Assembly: GCA_029907255.1 (NCBI GenBank)
Contig: JARYMF010000015.1
Location: 1 to 64,000, forward strand
Reading direction: 5' to 3'
Length of the DNA stretch: 64,000 nt
Source of the DNA: Armatimonadota bacterium
GTDB lineage: Bacteria; Armatimonadota; UBA5829; DTJY01
The position numbers and the translations under genes were made by a program. Shown one piece after another: positions 29,078 through 38,464 of this stretch. The notes below the pieces were generated by a model. That model ran no database searches. It saw nothing but the letters and a program-made list of their open reading frames with translations, and was not told the DNA's origin. Positions within the stretch are counted from its first letter, which is position 1. Each line of letters opens with the position of its first letter.

Positions 29078-32000
29078 TTAGAGATTGAAGGTAAAAGTGC
29101 CAATATCTAGGGGGAAATCTTTTGCGTCAATGTGAACTTGGGCAGGAGTATTGCATTTTGCTTGCAGATTTTTGTTTTCGCGCACAATGTGGACAAACGA
29201 GGGAATTTCAAATATGTCACCGTCTTGTATGTCATAAATTACAAGTGATTTGCCCTTTGAAAAAACTGACGCATCTGGGACAAGAATCGTTCGCTTACCA
29301 CCGGCTGCAAGAACATTAATTATTCTTGAGCTTCTACCGTCTTCTCCTTTAATAAGCTTTCCACGAAAATAACCCGTATCCGTGCGGATACAAGATGCGG
29401 ACTTTTCAAGGGGAACAATATTGTGGACCTCATGCATTCCTGGCTCGTCATCTGGACTAGTGAACCCTTTTCCGAGAACTAAGGTATCTGTGTCAAGCTG
29501 GATTATAAATCGCCCACCCTTCCTGGTTACTGACTTAATTCGGTAAGCAGATTTATGATTGTAGTCTCGCCTGCCGATGTATATAATTTGCCCAACAAGA
29601 GAGCCGTCTGTTGGAAGCTCACGTGTTGTTTCTATTTGGCAATTTTCGTAATCAACTGAATTAATCCGTCCCCAATACTCCGATATCCCGGTCGTGATTG
29701 TTATTCCGCTTACTGAAACATGCGTCCCACCAATCAATAATGCCTCGCACAATTTGCCATGCTTTGTCCTTACGAATGCAAATCTACCTTTCAACCTAAC
29801 AATTTCACCATTCGTAGAGAACTCATATTCCTTTGCAGGATTAACCGAGGAAAGAATATAATCTCGAATATCATTGTTAATATCAACATGCAAGCCCACA
29901 GGTAGACCATCATCATCTTTTACAGCCATGCGCTCAACGTCGATACCGGGATTCAACCCACTGTATGGCTGTAAAACACTCGCAAAAGCCGAAGATAAGT
30001 CATCGCCTTTTCTTCGCACGATTGCAAAGAGCGCTTTGGGAAACTTAGGCAAAACTCCAGGCGCTGTTGCAGTAACGATTTCGGACCCCGGTGGTGGTGC
30101 AAGGTATATCTTCAGCATATCTTGACTTTTTGAATCTATTACCCAGCTTGCCGAGCAGCTTTTTCCTATGGGTCCATGCCGTATATCATACAAGAAGCCA
30201 TAACCATTCCCAGGAGGCGGATTCCAGTAAGGTTTAGCACCGCTTACACCAATTATGTCGCCGTCTGGCCCAACTCTACGCCCCCAATCATACTCCTTGC
30301 CTGCTAGGCTTCCTTCGCTGTCCAAATTGCTAAGTTCTGCGCCCTCGACAGTAAGTTTCTCACCAACGGCATGCCAAAAAAGATCATGACTGTCCCCACC
30401 GCGAACACGAAAGATGTCTGCAAGATATGAACACTCGCTATTAGTCCCAACGAGCGCAAGGGTTCTTCGGTAAAGTGATACCCCTTCTGACTTGTAGGAA
30501 TTCTCTGCCGAAGCCTCCACCATTCTAATCGCATTCCCCTCAGCAAATAGGTGAGGACTTCCACCTGTCAAACCTTCGAGCATCTGCGAGCGTTCATTGA
30601 CAACTACTAGGTTATGGCTTGCGGTTTGATGAGCCCAGCCTTTTTGGACGTGCGCACTGCCTAGCACATAGCCAAGGTCATATGTAAGCTCTCTGCCTAG
30701 TGCAAAGAAGTTTACGTTAAGATCATCCAAATGCCCATGGCAAACCGAAGGCCCATATCTTAAAAGTACTGCGCTCCCTTTTGGTCCATCACCTGCCCTC
30801 AAAATTGCTATTCCTTTTCCATCAAGAAGGTTTGACCGTTGAGGCTGAGAAGTTTCAACGTTTACCTTCGGTGCAGGTTCAGCATGAAAGAGTAGCCAGG
30901 TTTTATTAGGCAATGAAGCCCTTGCGGCCTCAACATCGCCGTTAGACATCTTATTGAGCAGCTTAGCCCATTCTTCTTTTGCTTTTTGCGAACTTGCTCG
31001 CCTGTAAAGATATTCTACTCGCATGAACGAGAGCGGTTCGAAAGTCTTGCTATCGCCTTCAAGCTTCACTACATCGGGCAGACTATCTCCAAATCTTGGC
31101 TTGTGTCCTGCGCACATCATATCCAATTCGCTATAAGCCAATGCTTTGGATAGCTTCGGGTGCTCATAGAGATTGATTCCCTCTGGATATTCAGGACTCC
31201 GATAGTTCACTAGCATTTCAGCCATATCAATATATAGGTTCAGCGCATGGTCAGCATATCCAGTCGAGGTTTCAAAATATTGTCCATCACGGTCTAGATT
31301 ATTCTCTAGGAAATTCCATACATTTTGAGGACCTTTAAGAGCCCAATTTGTATAGTTATCATCGCCTAAGACAAGTCCAACTGCCAAAACTCCTCTAGTA
31401 AAATCTGCTTGCCCATTGGTAAGACCATAAAGCCCTGTTTTGGACTGCTCTAGGCAGTAATCTGCACCATTTCTGAGCACATTTTCCTCAACTGCTTTTC
31501 TTATACTCGCTTTTCCAGTCGCAGATGGTGCATCCATCGCAGGGCTGTCGTACAAAAGATCAAAGTACCGCGCAAAATGAACCAATACCCTTGCGACTTG
31601 ATATTGTGTTCTCTCGAACCGCCCTCCAGGAGCGCCTGGGTAATCAATTGAACCAATAGTACATGTGGGATATGCTTCTGCTATTCTATCTAAAAGGACC
31701 GATGCCGCATGAGCGTACCGCTCATCTTTGGTGAGGATGTAGGCGTTCGAAAGAACATCTAGTGCACGTAGAGTAATTGCTTGGATTGCAAAAGAGTTAT
31801 ATATTCCTATGAAATAATAGCTCTTTCCGTTGTTATCAACCCAGCCCTCGCCATTGTCGGGATGCCTTTCATCTGGGAAAATACGTTCGCATGAAGGACA
31901 TTTAACCTTAAGCGGGCGTGAAAAATCGCATATTCCCCCTGCGCCCCACCAAGGCCAGGAGACATGGCACTCCGGACAGCTTGAAAATCCATAGGCGTAT

Positions 32001-32263
32001 ATGGACCCCGGTGGTGGAACACGCTCTCTTAGCTCTGCGTCTGACAGCGAAGCCCATTTATCAGCCTCACTTATGATTGTATCGAATACCTTGCGAGCCC
32101 ATGTGTAGCGCTCAATATTGCTTTTTGCCCGCTCAACATCCGACGCCGTAATATATAAATAAGGATGAACTCTTTCTGAAGCCATGCTTATCTCGGCACT
32201 TATCGAACCAAGCACTGCTACCAATAAAAAGCCCAAAATAAATCCTATGGATAAATGTTTCAT
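29078..32263 (-). CDS. Large secreted heparinase II/III family protein
   Basis: A 1061-residue exported protein with signal peptide IGFILGFLLVAVLGSISA. A cysteine-rich insert with FSSCPECHVSWPWWGAGG and KVKCPSCERIFPDERHPDNG (about 95-150) looks like a zinc-stabilised loop common in large alginate-lyase-like members. The helical toroid runs to about residue 480. The heparinase II/III beta domain starts near 500 and contains RYGPSVCHGHLDDLNVNFFA, ASHNLVVVNER and FRVRGGDSHDLFWH. The C-terminal 250 residues are beta-rich and may bind carbohydrate. The HGHLD/SHN pair matches the catalytic-metal side of the family. Its substrate probably differs from that of the 886-residue lyase at 7728-10388, which lacks the Cys insert. 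Confidence 0.85.
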   Translation of the reverse strand: MKHLSIGFILGFLLVAVLGSISAEISMASERVHPYLYITASDVERAKSNIERYTWARKVFDTIISEADKWASLSDAELRERVPPPGSIYAYGFSSCPECHVSWPWWGAGGICDFSRPLKVKCPSCERIFPDERHPDNGEGWVDNNGKSYYFIGIYNSFAIQAITLRALDVLSNAYILTKDERYAHAASVLLDRIAEAYPTCTIGSIDYPGAPGGRFERTQYQVARVLVHFARYFDLLYDSPAMDAPSATGKASIRKAVEENVLRNGADYCLEQSKTGLYGLTNGQADFTRGVLAVGLVLGDDNYTNWALKGPQNVWNFLENNLDRDGQYFETSTGYADHALNLYIDMAEMLVNYRSPEYPEGINLYEHPKLSKALAYSELDMMCAGHKPRFGDSLPDVVKLEGDSKTFEPLSFMRVEYLYRRASSQKAKEEWAKLLNKMSNGDVEAARASLPNKTWLLFHAEPAPKVNVETSQPQRSNLLDGKGIAILRAGDGPKGSAVLLRYGPSVCHGHLDDLNVNFFALGRELTYDLGYVLGSAHVQKGWAHQTASHNLVVVNERSQMLEGLTGGSPHLFAEGNAIRMVEASAENSYKSEGVSLYRRTLALVGTNSECSYLADIFRVRGGDSHDLFWHAVGEKLTVEGAELSNLDSEGSLAGKEYDWGRRVGPDGDIIGVSGAKPYWNPPPGNGYGFLYDIRHGPIGKSCSASWVIDSKSQDMLKIYLAPPPGSEIVTATAPGVLPKFPKALFAIVRRKGDDLSSAFASVLQPYSGLNPGIDVERMAVKDDDGLPVGLHVDINNDIRDYILSSVNPAKEYEFSTNGEIVRLKGRFAFVRTKHGKLCEALLIGGTHVSVSGITITTGISEYWGRINSVDYENCQIETTRELPTDGSLVGQIIYIGRRDYNHKSAYRIKSVTRKGGRFIIQLDTDTLVLGKGFTSPDDEPGMHEVHNIVPLEKSASCIRTDTGYFRGKLIKGEDGRSSRIINVLAAGGKRTILVPDASVFSKGKSLVIYDIQDGDIFEIPSFVHIVRENKNLQAKCNTPAQVHIDAKDFPLDIGTFTFNL

Positions 32264-32366
32264 TTTGAAATTGCAAAATGAAAAACTGACTCCACCAAAG
32301 GTAGTATTCTATGAGATGGGGTTTAATCCTGCTGATAACAAAAATAATTAGCTAAAATACCTAAAG

Positions 32367-32394
32367 CACGCTGGCTTGCATAGAAACCAGCGTG
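32367..32394 (-). terminator. Hairpin downstream of the DUF2795 gene
   Basis: CACGCTGG and CCAGCGTG pair over eight bases around a 12-base loop, 30 bases past the DUF2795 stop codon. The T-rich stretch is clearer on the plus-strand side (TATTTTCG) than on the minus side, so termination strength for the minus-strand gene is uncertain. Confidence 0.4.
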
Positions 32395-32424
32395 TATTTT
32401 CGCAAAGGGGAAGCAGGGAGGCTA

Positions 32425-32622
32425 TTACATTATTTCACTGAGGGCATCCCATACACTTGCCATGCTATAATAAAAACCATCCGGCGGTTCAGGCATTTCA
32501 TAAAGCATGTCTAATACTTCTGGTGGCGCATGGCGGTCCTCGGCATAATCAATAAGCTCCTGCTTCGTGGCAGGAAAGTCGAGTCCCTCAAGATATTCCG
32601 CTACAGCAGCAATTGAAACCAT
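32425..32622 (-). CDS. DUF2795 small protein
   Basis: A 65-residue helical protein of the DUF2795 family: VAEYLEGLDFPATKQELIDY followed by AEDRHAPPEVLDMLYEMPE, with a short acidic tail. These proteins are small, soluble and of unknown function. Longer in-frame starts exist up to 32694, but GGAGGT sits six bases before ATG 32622 and family members begin at this point. The gene is monocistronic as far as can be seen, between the GHMP kinase and the large heparinase protein. Confidence 0.82.
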   Translation of the reverse strand: MVSIAAVAEYLEGLDFPATKQELIDYAEDRHAPPEVLDMLYEMPEPPDGFYYSMASVWDALSEIM

Positions 32623-32752
32623 AGCGACACCTCCTTCGAAGGAATTATTCTCAGACTCTACTTTCCCGCCGAAGGAGAATCTCAAACAGAACATTTTAGA
32701 TTCAATTTTAGTTAGAACACTATTATTTCGTTTATGCCCCCTTCGAAGCTTA

Positions 32753-33832
32753 TTATCCTGATGCTTTCTCTACTCGTGCACCCTGGTCTATAGTTATCAT
32801 ATATGCCTTGCCGCCAGCCATTTCTAGTGCCTCGGCTGCTTCCCTCTCATGACCCGGAGCATACACAAACATGCATCCTCCGCCACCTGAGCCGTTTATT
32901 TTTCCACCAAGAGCCCCAGCTTCCAATGCCTCCTGAAGCATGCAGTCTATCTTAGGCGTTGAAACACGAATGCCATCCCTTAATTGTTCGTGATGCCTTG
33001 TCAGCAGTTCGCCCAGCTTCCTTGGTTCGAATTCTCCTTGCAATAGCTTAATCGCCTTAACTGTTATGTCTCGATTGATTAAGTTCGCCTTCACCTTAAG
33101 TGCCGAAGATTCAGGGAGAAGACCAATTAAGCTTTCAACCTCGCTCAATGGAGTCTTGTGGAGGTCAAAATTTGGATGCAATTCTTTCAGTTTGGCGATT
33201 CCATCTATCACATCGGTTTTTGAACCAGCCAAGACGCCAAGGGTTTCCTTCTTTTGAAGCGAATCTGCCAACACAAAACCGCTCAACTGCACCGGCAACC
33301 GCTCCGCGCGAAATGGCGGCTTGCAGTCAACATATATGACTCCTCCCAAAGCGGCGGCAAAGTGGTCCATCATCCCGCCGGGCTCGCCAAATTCGAGGAC
33401 CTCCGCCTGATGGCCAAGCCGCGCTAGGTCCTCAGGCGAAAATTTGTTGCCCAAACCCGCTGCCTCAATAAGGAATTTAAGCCAAGCAATTACCAGCGCA
33501 GACGAGCTTGAAACACCAGCATTAATTGGAATGGTGCCATAGACCGTGCAATCATAGCCGTGCTTGAGACTCCATCCCTTGCGGCGAAGAACATTGACGC
33601 ATGATCTAAGGTAATCCCTTTTGTGTTTGTAGATTATTTCGCTATCAAGTTCGATGCAGTCGTGCTGGCCAATATCAGGCATGTCTATGCTGAGAGTTGA
33701 ATCATTCCGCGCTCTGCCTTCAATCCATATTCTAAGGTTAATGGCAGCCGCTATTACCGGCAGTCCCAAGAAATCCTGATGTTCTCCGAACAAACATATC
33801 CGCCCTGGGGCAGAAACCTTCAGCCTTTCCAT
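32753..33832 (-). CDS. GHMP family sugar kinase
   Basis: A 359-residue kinase with the three GHMP motifs. Motif 1 is APGRICLFGEHQDFLGLPV near the N-terminus, which resembles the galactokinase substrate loop. The ATP-binding GTIPINAGVSSSSALVIAWL lies near residue 100, and the C-terminal motif 3 is KINGSGGGGCMFVYAPG. EFGEPGGMMDHFAAALGG gives the catalytic Asp region. It probably phosphorylates a hexose or uronic acid at C1, feeding sugars released by the neighbouring lyases. Galactose, glucuronate and heptose are all possible, and the motifs do not separate them. AGGAGAGG precedes ATG 33832. Confidence 0.85.
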   Translation of the reverse strand: MERLKVSAPGRICLFGEHQDFLGLPVIAAAINLRIWIEGRARNDSTLSIDMPDIGQHDCIELDSEIIYKHKRDYLRSCVNVLRRKGWSLKHGYDCTVYGTIPINAGVSSSSALVIAWLKFLIEAAGLGNKFSPEDLARLGHQAEVLEFGEPGGMMDHFAAALGGVIYVDCKPPFRAERLPVQLSGFVLADSLQKKETLGVLAGSKTDVIDGIAKLKELHPNFDLHKTPLSEVESLIGLLPESSALKVKANLINRDITVKAIKLLQGEFEPRKLGELLTRHHEQLRDGIRVSTPKIDCMLQEALEAGALGGKINGSGGGGCMFVYAPGHEREAAEALEMAGGKAYMITIDQGARVEKASG

Positions 33833-33887
33833 ATTCCTCTCCTACATTTTCCAACCCGCCTATATAAGGCAGGCACTATAAGCCAAT

Positions 33888-35795
33888 CTACTGTTGAAAT
33901 CGAATTTCTCCGAATCGCTTCGGAGTATGGAGCGAACCATATGTCGGCGACCAACAAGTAGTTTCAACTTCGCTGTATACAAGCACGCGATTGCGGCAAA
34001 AGTTTGCCCGCCACGATTCGCCGCTAACCGGCGTTTTGCCCAATGAACTAAATGGAACCGATACCTCAACAATCCAGCCATTGCTTTCTCTTCCTGCCGC
34101 GGCACTCCAATCAGCGTTCCATGACGCATCATAACCTTTTGCATCGTAGCAAATTCCTTCGGCATTCACCACAAAGTGAAAATAATCTTTTGAATTCAAC
34201 CCAATGAAGATTTCCACCGAGTCGTCTTGGAATACCAGTCCATCTCGCTCTTTTGCTTTCGTGCGCACTACGTTTAACTTTGGCTCGAAACACTGAAAAG
34301 CTACATACAAATTATTAGTGTCGTACGTCAACATTACTATCGTAGGCTGGGTAGCTTCCTTGCCTAATAAAGTATATTCTATCTTAGCTTTTGCCGCCGA
34401 GCGCCAAACTGAATCATCCAACTTCCCATCAATTGTCGGCGCTTCCGACGCCCTTAGAGCTTCAATAGACGGAATCGGTATAACAAAATCTGGAACAAAT
34501 ATATCTGGCGGCTTGGGTTCTACATACTCAGGAGCTTTACTCCAGAACAACGCATTATCGGTTATCTGCTTTGCAAGCCCAAGCTCATGCGAAGCCTCCT
34601 TCAGCACATCGGAGGAAGCCGTTGCTTTAAGCTTCCTTTTTACTTCCGACATGATGCGCTTAACTTGTTCCAATGAAGCACGAAACGGAAGCCCAGCCTT
34701 TTTCCTAAATGGCCCAACAGCCAGTGCTTTCAAATGCTTTTCGTCAAGATACGCCGATGCAAAGAGGCTTACTCCAGCAACTCCGGAATCTCTAGATATG
34801 CTTATCTGTTCAATCATTTTTTCAGGATTCCTATCAAGAAAAAAGAGCCCAATGCCCGGCGCAAGAAACGAAAAGAAGCCTACTGACTCCACCGCTTTGG
34901 ATACGGTCCTCTGAAAATCCACTGCACCGCGGGTGTAGCTCATGGGTGCCAAGAAGTCTACCCACCCATTCACAGCCCAATGCAGCCAATCTTGAAGCAC
35001 GCTCAAACGTGCTCCTTTTGCGTCGGGGAAAACCGCCGCCGAAACTTTGAGATTCTGCCTGGTCTTTCTTAATTCACAGCTTACATCGCGAACAAAAGTA
35101 TTCACAAGGTTTTCGCGCCACATATGCCAGATAACTGCCTGATTGGTGAAGTCCTCTATTTTCATTGGGTCAATACCATGTTCTTCCATAAACTTTCTTC
35201 GACAGCGGTCGCAGTAGCAAGTTGGCACTGGTTCTTGGTATTCAAACCGAATGTAGTCGAGCTGGATTCCATCAACTGGATACTTCACCGCTAGCTCCGT
35301 GATTGCTCGCATAAGCAGCCGGCGGACAGCAGGATGCGAGGGGCACAGCCAATAACCTCCTCTTTCGGATAGAATCTTTCCTTCTTTATTCACCGCGGCC
35401 CAATCAGGATGGCGCTTTAATATTCCTCCCATGTCGTTTATGTTGCCAACTCTGAATACCCAAACCCAAGGATGCACCTCAATTCCACATTTGTGAGCCT
35501 CGTCAATCAAAATGCCAAGCATATCTATGCCGTCCCACAAATCCATTTGTGTGAGATATGAGCTTGGATAAGCAGAGTAGCCATTAAAAATAACTTCGGG
35601 ATAGACAATATTAATGCCAGCTTTCGCATAGCTTCGGATTAACTCGCGAATGCCCTTCTCGGTCTTGGGGATGCTCTTTCTATCCATCCACACGCCGCGT
35701 ATCTCAACTGACCGCGAAGGCACCGACGCAGTCATGACCGCGGAACCTATAAACAGAAAGAGCAAACTCAAACAGTAATTACGCAAGGCTCGCAT
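33888..35795 (-). CDS. Secreted GHL10 (DUF187) glycoside hydrolase-like protein with CBM9-like tail
   Basis: A protein of about 635 residues. It has a signal peptide (LSLLFLFIGSAVMTAS), then a TIM barrel of the GHL10 family (about 30-330) with IRGVWMDRKSIPKTEKGI, INIVYPEVIFNGYSAYPS, GIEVHPWVWVFRVG, YPVDGIQLDYIRFEY and VDFLAPMSYTRGAV. A helical linker (about 355-420) leads to a C-terminal CBM9-like beta sandwich (about 445-635: APTIDGKLDDSVWRSAAKA, FQDDSVEIFIGL, WSAAAGRESNGWIVEVSVPF). GHL10 enzymes are thought to act on peptidoglycan or exopolysaccharide glycans. I start at ATG 35795 because the upstream TTG lacks a ribosome site and shortens no known domain. CYCDRCRRKF suggests a small metal site. 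Confidence 0.86.
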   Translation of the reverse strand: MRALRNYCLSLLFLFIGSAVMTASVPSRSVEIRGVWMDRKSIPKTEKGIRELIRSYAKAGINIVYPEVIFNGYSAYPSSYLTQMDLWDGIDMLGILIDEAHKCGIEVHPWVWVFRVGNINDMGGILKRHPDWAAVNKEGKILSERGGYWLCPSHPAVRRLLMRAITELAVKYPVDGIQLDYIRFEYQEPVPTCYCDRCRRKFMEEHGIDPMKIEDFTNQAVIWHMWRENLVNTFVRDVSCELRKTRQNLKVSAAVFPDAKGARLSVLQDWLHWAVNGWVDFLAPMSYTRGAVDFQRTVSKAVESVGFFSFLAPGIGLFFLDRNPEKMIEQISISRDSGVAGVSLFASAYLDEKHLKALAVGPFRKKAGLPFRASLEQVKRIMSEVKRKLKATASSDVLKEASHELGLAKQITDNALFWSKAPEYVEPKPPDIFVPDFVIPIPSIEALRASEAPTIDGKLDDSVWRSAAKAKIEYTLLGKEATQPTIVMLTYDTNNLYVAFQCFEPKLNVVRTKAKERDGLVFQDDSVEIFIGLNSKDYFHFVVNAEGICYDAKGYDASWNADWSAAAGRESNGWIVEVSVPFSSLGKTPVSGESWRANFCRNRVLVYSEVETTCWSPTYGSLHTPKRFGEIRFQQ

Positions 35796-35944
35796 AGAAA
35801 ACCACTCATTTTCCAAAAGCCTAAGTAAAATCTTGGAGATGTCTCAGTGTAGCATCCAACAAAATGAGGTGTCAACGCAAGGTGAGGTTTCTCTTATTCT
35901 TGCCGGCGCATTTGCAGTAAAAATAAGAGATGAGCAAGGTATGA

Positions 35945-35981
35945 CTTTCAGTCCTCTACTTACTGAGGAATAGTCTATAAC
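35945..35981 (-). CRISPR. Solitary CRISPR repeat
   Basis: A single 37-base copy of the array repeat, in the same orientation as the main array about 7.7 kb away. It differs at two adjacent positions near the 5' end of the transcript form (GTTATAGAC in place of GTTGCAGAC). The 3' handle end ACTGAAAG and the TCCTC/GAGGA stem are intact. It abuts the cas2 relic directly. No second repeat is found within 100 bases on either side. It is either the last remnant of a second array or a solo-repeat RNA. Confidence 0.9.
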
Positions 35982-36016
35982 TTGCTCGGCATATCGTAAA
36001 TGACTAGGGTTTGCAT
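35982..36016 (-). pseudogene. cas2 5' relic (12 codons)
   Basis: The 35 bases from ATG 36016 match the first 35 bases of the intact cas2 gene (48291-48257) with one difference, encoding MQTLVIYDMPSK in place of MQTLVIYDVPSN. The match ends exactly where the solitary repeat begins, and upstream of the ATG there is no similarity. It overlaps the csx15 stop codon region in another frame. This is a remnant of a second cas2 copy that once followed the type III operon. Confidence 0.8.
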
Positions 36017-36414
36017 GTAGATTCACCAATATGCATGCTTCTAGAGCGAGCTGTGTTTCTAACTTCGTTCAAATTGAGAACCTCCGCTACTTCGAAAACC
36101 GTCGGAGTTGCGTTTGGAACGGGCCGCAAGCGCAAGATTGTCGGGAAATAGCCCATTCGGCCGTGCAGTTCGGCTGTCAGCACAACCGCGCTGTAGTTGA
36201 GCGACGGCGGATTGATTAGCAATTGCTCCGTTTGCCACTCTGTTGGCGTCAGCGGGATGCTGTCTATGATAGAAACTATCTGCGGATGGAGCGGCAGTGA
36301 AGTGTTTATATGACTTTCAATATCCATCACCTTATTAATCTTTCGCCCCGTCAGCTTTTCGATTTGGGCAAGATGTTCGCTTGTGAGCGGGTGAGAGAAA
36401 TTTAAAATAATCAT
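36004..36414 (-). CDS. csx15: Csx15-like CRISPR ancillary protein
   Basis: A 136-residue protein starting MIILNFSHPLTSEHLAQIE, the signature opening of Csx15 proteins found with type III systems. Other parts are LPLHPQIVSIIDSIPLTPTEW, LLINPPSLNYSAVVLTAEL and GYFPTILRLRPV. Csx15 is linked to cyclic-oligoadenylate signalling. I recall recent proposals that it binds or degrades the signal molecule, which I cannot verify here. Its start overlaps the end of the CARF nuclease gene by four bases (ATGA), so it is coupled to it as last gene of the type III operon. The last few residues run into the cas2 relic, so the natural C-terminus may be altered. Confidence 0.8.
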   Translation of the reverse strand: MIILNFSHPLTSEHLAQIEKLTGRKINKVMDIESHINTSLPLHPQIVSIIDSIPLTPTEWQTEQLLINPPSLNYSAVVLTAELHGRMGYFPTILRLRPVPNATPTVFEVAEVLNLNEVRNTARSRSMHIGESTCKP

Positions 36415-37334
36415 GCGTCACCCCTGTGGAAGGTACTAGTCACTTCGTTTATTAACAGCTGCTTGTCGTCTTCTGACAGTTCATTGGAGCCTTCCTGTGC
36501 CAAGCTTTTTAGCACCACCGTTTTAATGCGGAGGTTTTCCGCAAGCCTTTTGTTATTCTCTTCTTGTTCTTCGCTTAGGAAAAGAAATTTCTTTATATAA
36601 GCGCCTGATAAGCGCGTATCGGATAGGGTACTTAACTGGTCGATGGGATCCTTTCCCCTTGCTTTCCCACCAGTTTTTACCTCTGCAATCCCAACCTGGT
36701 TACCATATCTAAACATTAGATCGATTTCCACATTATGAGTCTTTGGCCTTATACTTGTCATCAACTCGCATACATTCTCTGCAAGAGCATTGACGATACT
36801 TATCTCAGCCGGGTTTTCTGGCTCTTTTGCTGTATAATCTCCAAAATGTGACTTAATGTACTCATCAAGAGTTATTTTTGAGGGAATCTCACGTGGGCTT
36901 TCTTGCACCGGCTGAAGTTTACCTTCTGGGAAACGACAGGTATGCAGTAGGCTTTTGCCACCCTCGCTTTGAAGATATACGCATTCAATGCCTAGCTTAC
37001 CCGCAAGAGACCAAGCGGCAATAGACATAGGTTTTGTTCCGCCGGTAATATTGAAAATTAGGTTTTCCTTGTTAATTTTATTATCTTTAATATAGGCTTC
37101 CAATTTTTGGAGAATATCCGGGATATTATAGGCATCTGGCATTTCAAGAAATTTTAGGCACGGACTATTTGCCCCCTTTGAATTTTCTTTTATTACTTTT
37201 TCCAGCCTTTCTGCAACCTCTTTTACAGCTTTATTTTCTGTAACTATAAGAATAACTTCACGAGGTTGAAGATATTTCACAACAATCAGATTTGGAGTCG
37301 GCTGTTCGCCAACAAGTTCAACTAATGTTTTCAT
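36411..37334 (-). CDS. CARF-domain nuclease, Card1/Can2-like
   Basis: A 307-residue two-domain effector. The N-terminal CARF domain (about 1-150) carries NITGGTKPMSIAAW at 95-108, the usual ligand-binding loop for cyclic oligoadenylate. The C-terminal PD-(D/E)xK nuclease domain (about 165-270) shows NVEIDLMF (Glu203, Asp205) and GIAEVKTG (Glu218, Lys220). This order matches Card1/Can2 (DUF1887) proteins, which cut RNA and/or nick DNA when the second messenger binds. Because the Cas10 here lacks an HD nuclease, this is probably the main killing or dormancy arm of the type III response. It starts two bases after cmr6. Confidence 0.88.
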   Translation of the reverse strand: MKTLVELVGEQPTPNLIVVKYLQPREVILIVTENKAVKEVAERLEKVIKENSKGANSPCLKFLEMPDAYNIPDILQKLEAYIKDNKINKENLIFNITGGTKPMSIAAWSLAGKLGIECVYLQSEGGKSLLHTCRFPEGKLQPVQESPREIPSKITLDEYIKSHFGDYTAKEPENPAEISIVNALAENVCELMTSIRPKTHNVEIDLMFRYGNQVGIAEVKTGGKARGKDPIDQLSTLSDTRLSGAYIKKFLFLSEEQEENNKRLAENLRIKTVVLKSLAQEGSNELSEDDKQLLINEVTSTFHRGDA

Positions 37335-37336
37335 TT

Positions 37337-38464
37337 TTATCCCACGTCCTCTGAGTTCTCATGTGCTTCAAGGTATTCTCGCACCTTGAGCACCCAGTCT
37401 TTACCAGACCACTTCTTATCTTTTAATATGCTAGCTTTTTCCATTTGGTCTTTCAAAGCTCTTGCCACCTTTAATTTCCCAGGACCATCTGGGAGTCGGT
37501 CCCACTTATCGAAATAGTTTTTTATTGTGCTCTTTATTTGCGGGAGCGAGATATTGAGGATTCTTTCTACGAGAGCGTTTTCATCAGATTCCGCTGGGGT
37601 TCTCTGTGCAGAAGCGGCAGCAGTACTCTTCGAAGCGTCCTGAGTAGGATGGGTTTCAATGAAATAGCCATAGCCAGCGCTGGTTTTCGCACCGGCGCCA
37701 AGCTCCATTAACCCGCATTTAAGCCACTCCACGGCTTTGTTTAGGAGCTTCTCTGTTTTTTCATCCAGCGTTCCTCGCCAACCGACGGCAAAGCGGAACT
37801 CCGTCCCAGGCGCGACTGTAAGAAAATATATCGGAACCGGATTCTGACAATCGGTTGGCGCCTTTTTTCCCTGGTAGTACTCAGGAAAATGCGGGTTCAT
37901 GATATCAATATCCAATTTAGGCTCGCGTGAAGGGATTGCATCAAAGAAGATTGCCCCACCACAAAGTGCGTCAGTTTCGTCCTCCCCGCCTTGCGGAGCA
38001 CAGCCGAATATGGTTCGGAAATCCTCATCATTTTCATTCTTGCCTTCAAACTGAGAAGCATATGCTCGGGCGATGCCCTTAACACTACTCCCAGGTAGAA
38101 TTGGGAAGCCATATCTGTGGAAAGTAAAGCCGATTTCCAAAGGACCTTTTCGCCCCAAGCCTGTCACAAAACGCCAGTGGGTTTTCATTTCGAACGAAAC
38201 AGCTCCAGCAGAACGCACTGAGGCTTCCCAACGCGCATTCCAAGCTTTTAGCAATTCATCATCAATCTTCTCGGCAGCCTCGCGAACCTTTTCAAGCTCC
38301 TCCTTTTTATTGCCGCGGGATGACTTTTCGTCTTTCGATTCCGTTCCTAAATACCGGATGAAACGGTCGAATATAAGCCCCGGGTTTTGATACTGTTTGT
38401 CCTTATGTTTTTTGTAAGCATCAACGCTCTGCTTTGGGATTGGGATACAGATATTATTGCCCAT
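37337..38464 (-). CDS. cmr6: Type III-B RAMP subunit Cmr6
   Basis: This 375-residue Cas7-superfamily subunit sits near the 3' end of the crRNA in the Cmr complex. The RAMP core has TGLGRKGPLEIGFTFHRYGF, then PILPGSSVKGIARAYA (near residue 128), the classic Cmr6 glycine-rich block. GGAIFFDAIP, NPHFPEYYQG and PIYFLTVAPGTEFRF follow, and the C-terminal RAMP loop GAGAKTSAGYGYF is near residue 260. The last 100 residues are helical and low in similarity. Its start overlaps the cmr5 stop by one base (TAATG). Confidence 0.95.
   Translation of the reverse strand: MGNNICIPIPKQSVDAYKKHKDKQYQNPGLIFDRFIRYLGTESKDEKSSRGNKKEELEKVREAAEKIDDELLKAWNARWEASVRSAGAVSFEMKTHWRFVTGLGRKGPLEIGFTFHRYGFPILPGSSVKGIARAYASQFEGKNENDEDFRTIFGCAPQGGEDETDALCGGAIFFDAIPSREPKLDIDIMNPHFPEYYQGKKAPTDCQNPVPIYFLTVAPGTEFRFAVGWRGTLDEKTEKLLNKAVEWLKCGLMELGAGAKTSAGYGYFIETHPTQDASKSTAAASAQRTPAESDENALVERILNISLPQIKSTIKNYFDKWDRLPDGPGKLKVARALKDQMEKASILKDKKWSGKDWVLKVREYLEAHENSEDVG

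Noticed and set aside
35982-36016. Cas2-matching segment as a self-targeting spacer
   Set aside because: There is no repeat on its outer side, and with leftward transcription it would lie before the solitary repeat, not after it. It also starts exactly at the cas2 ATG, so a gene relic is more likely.
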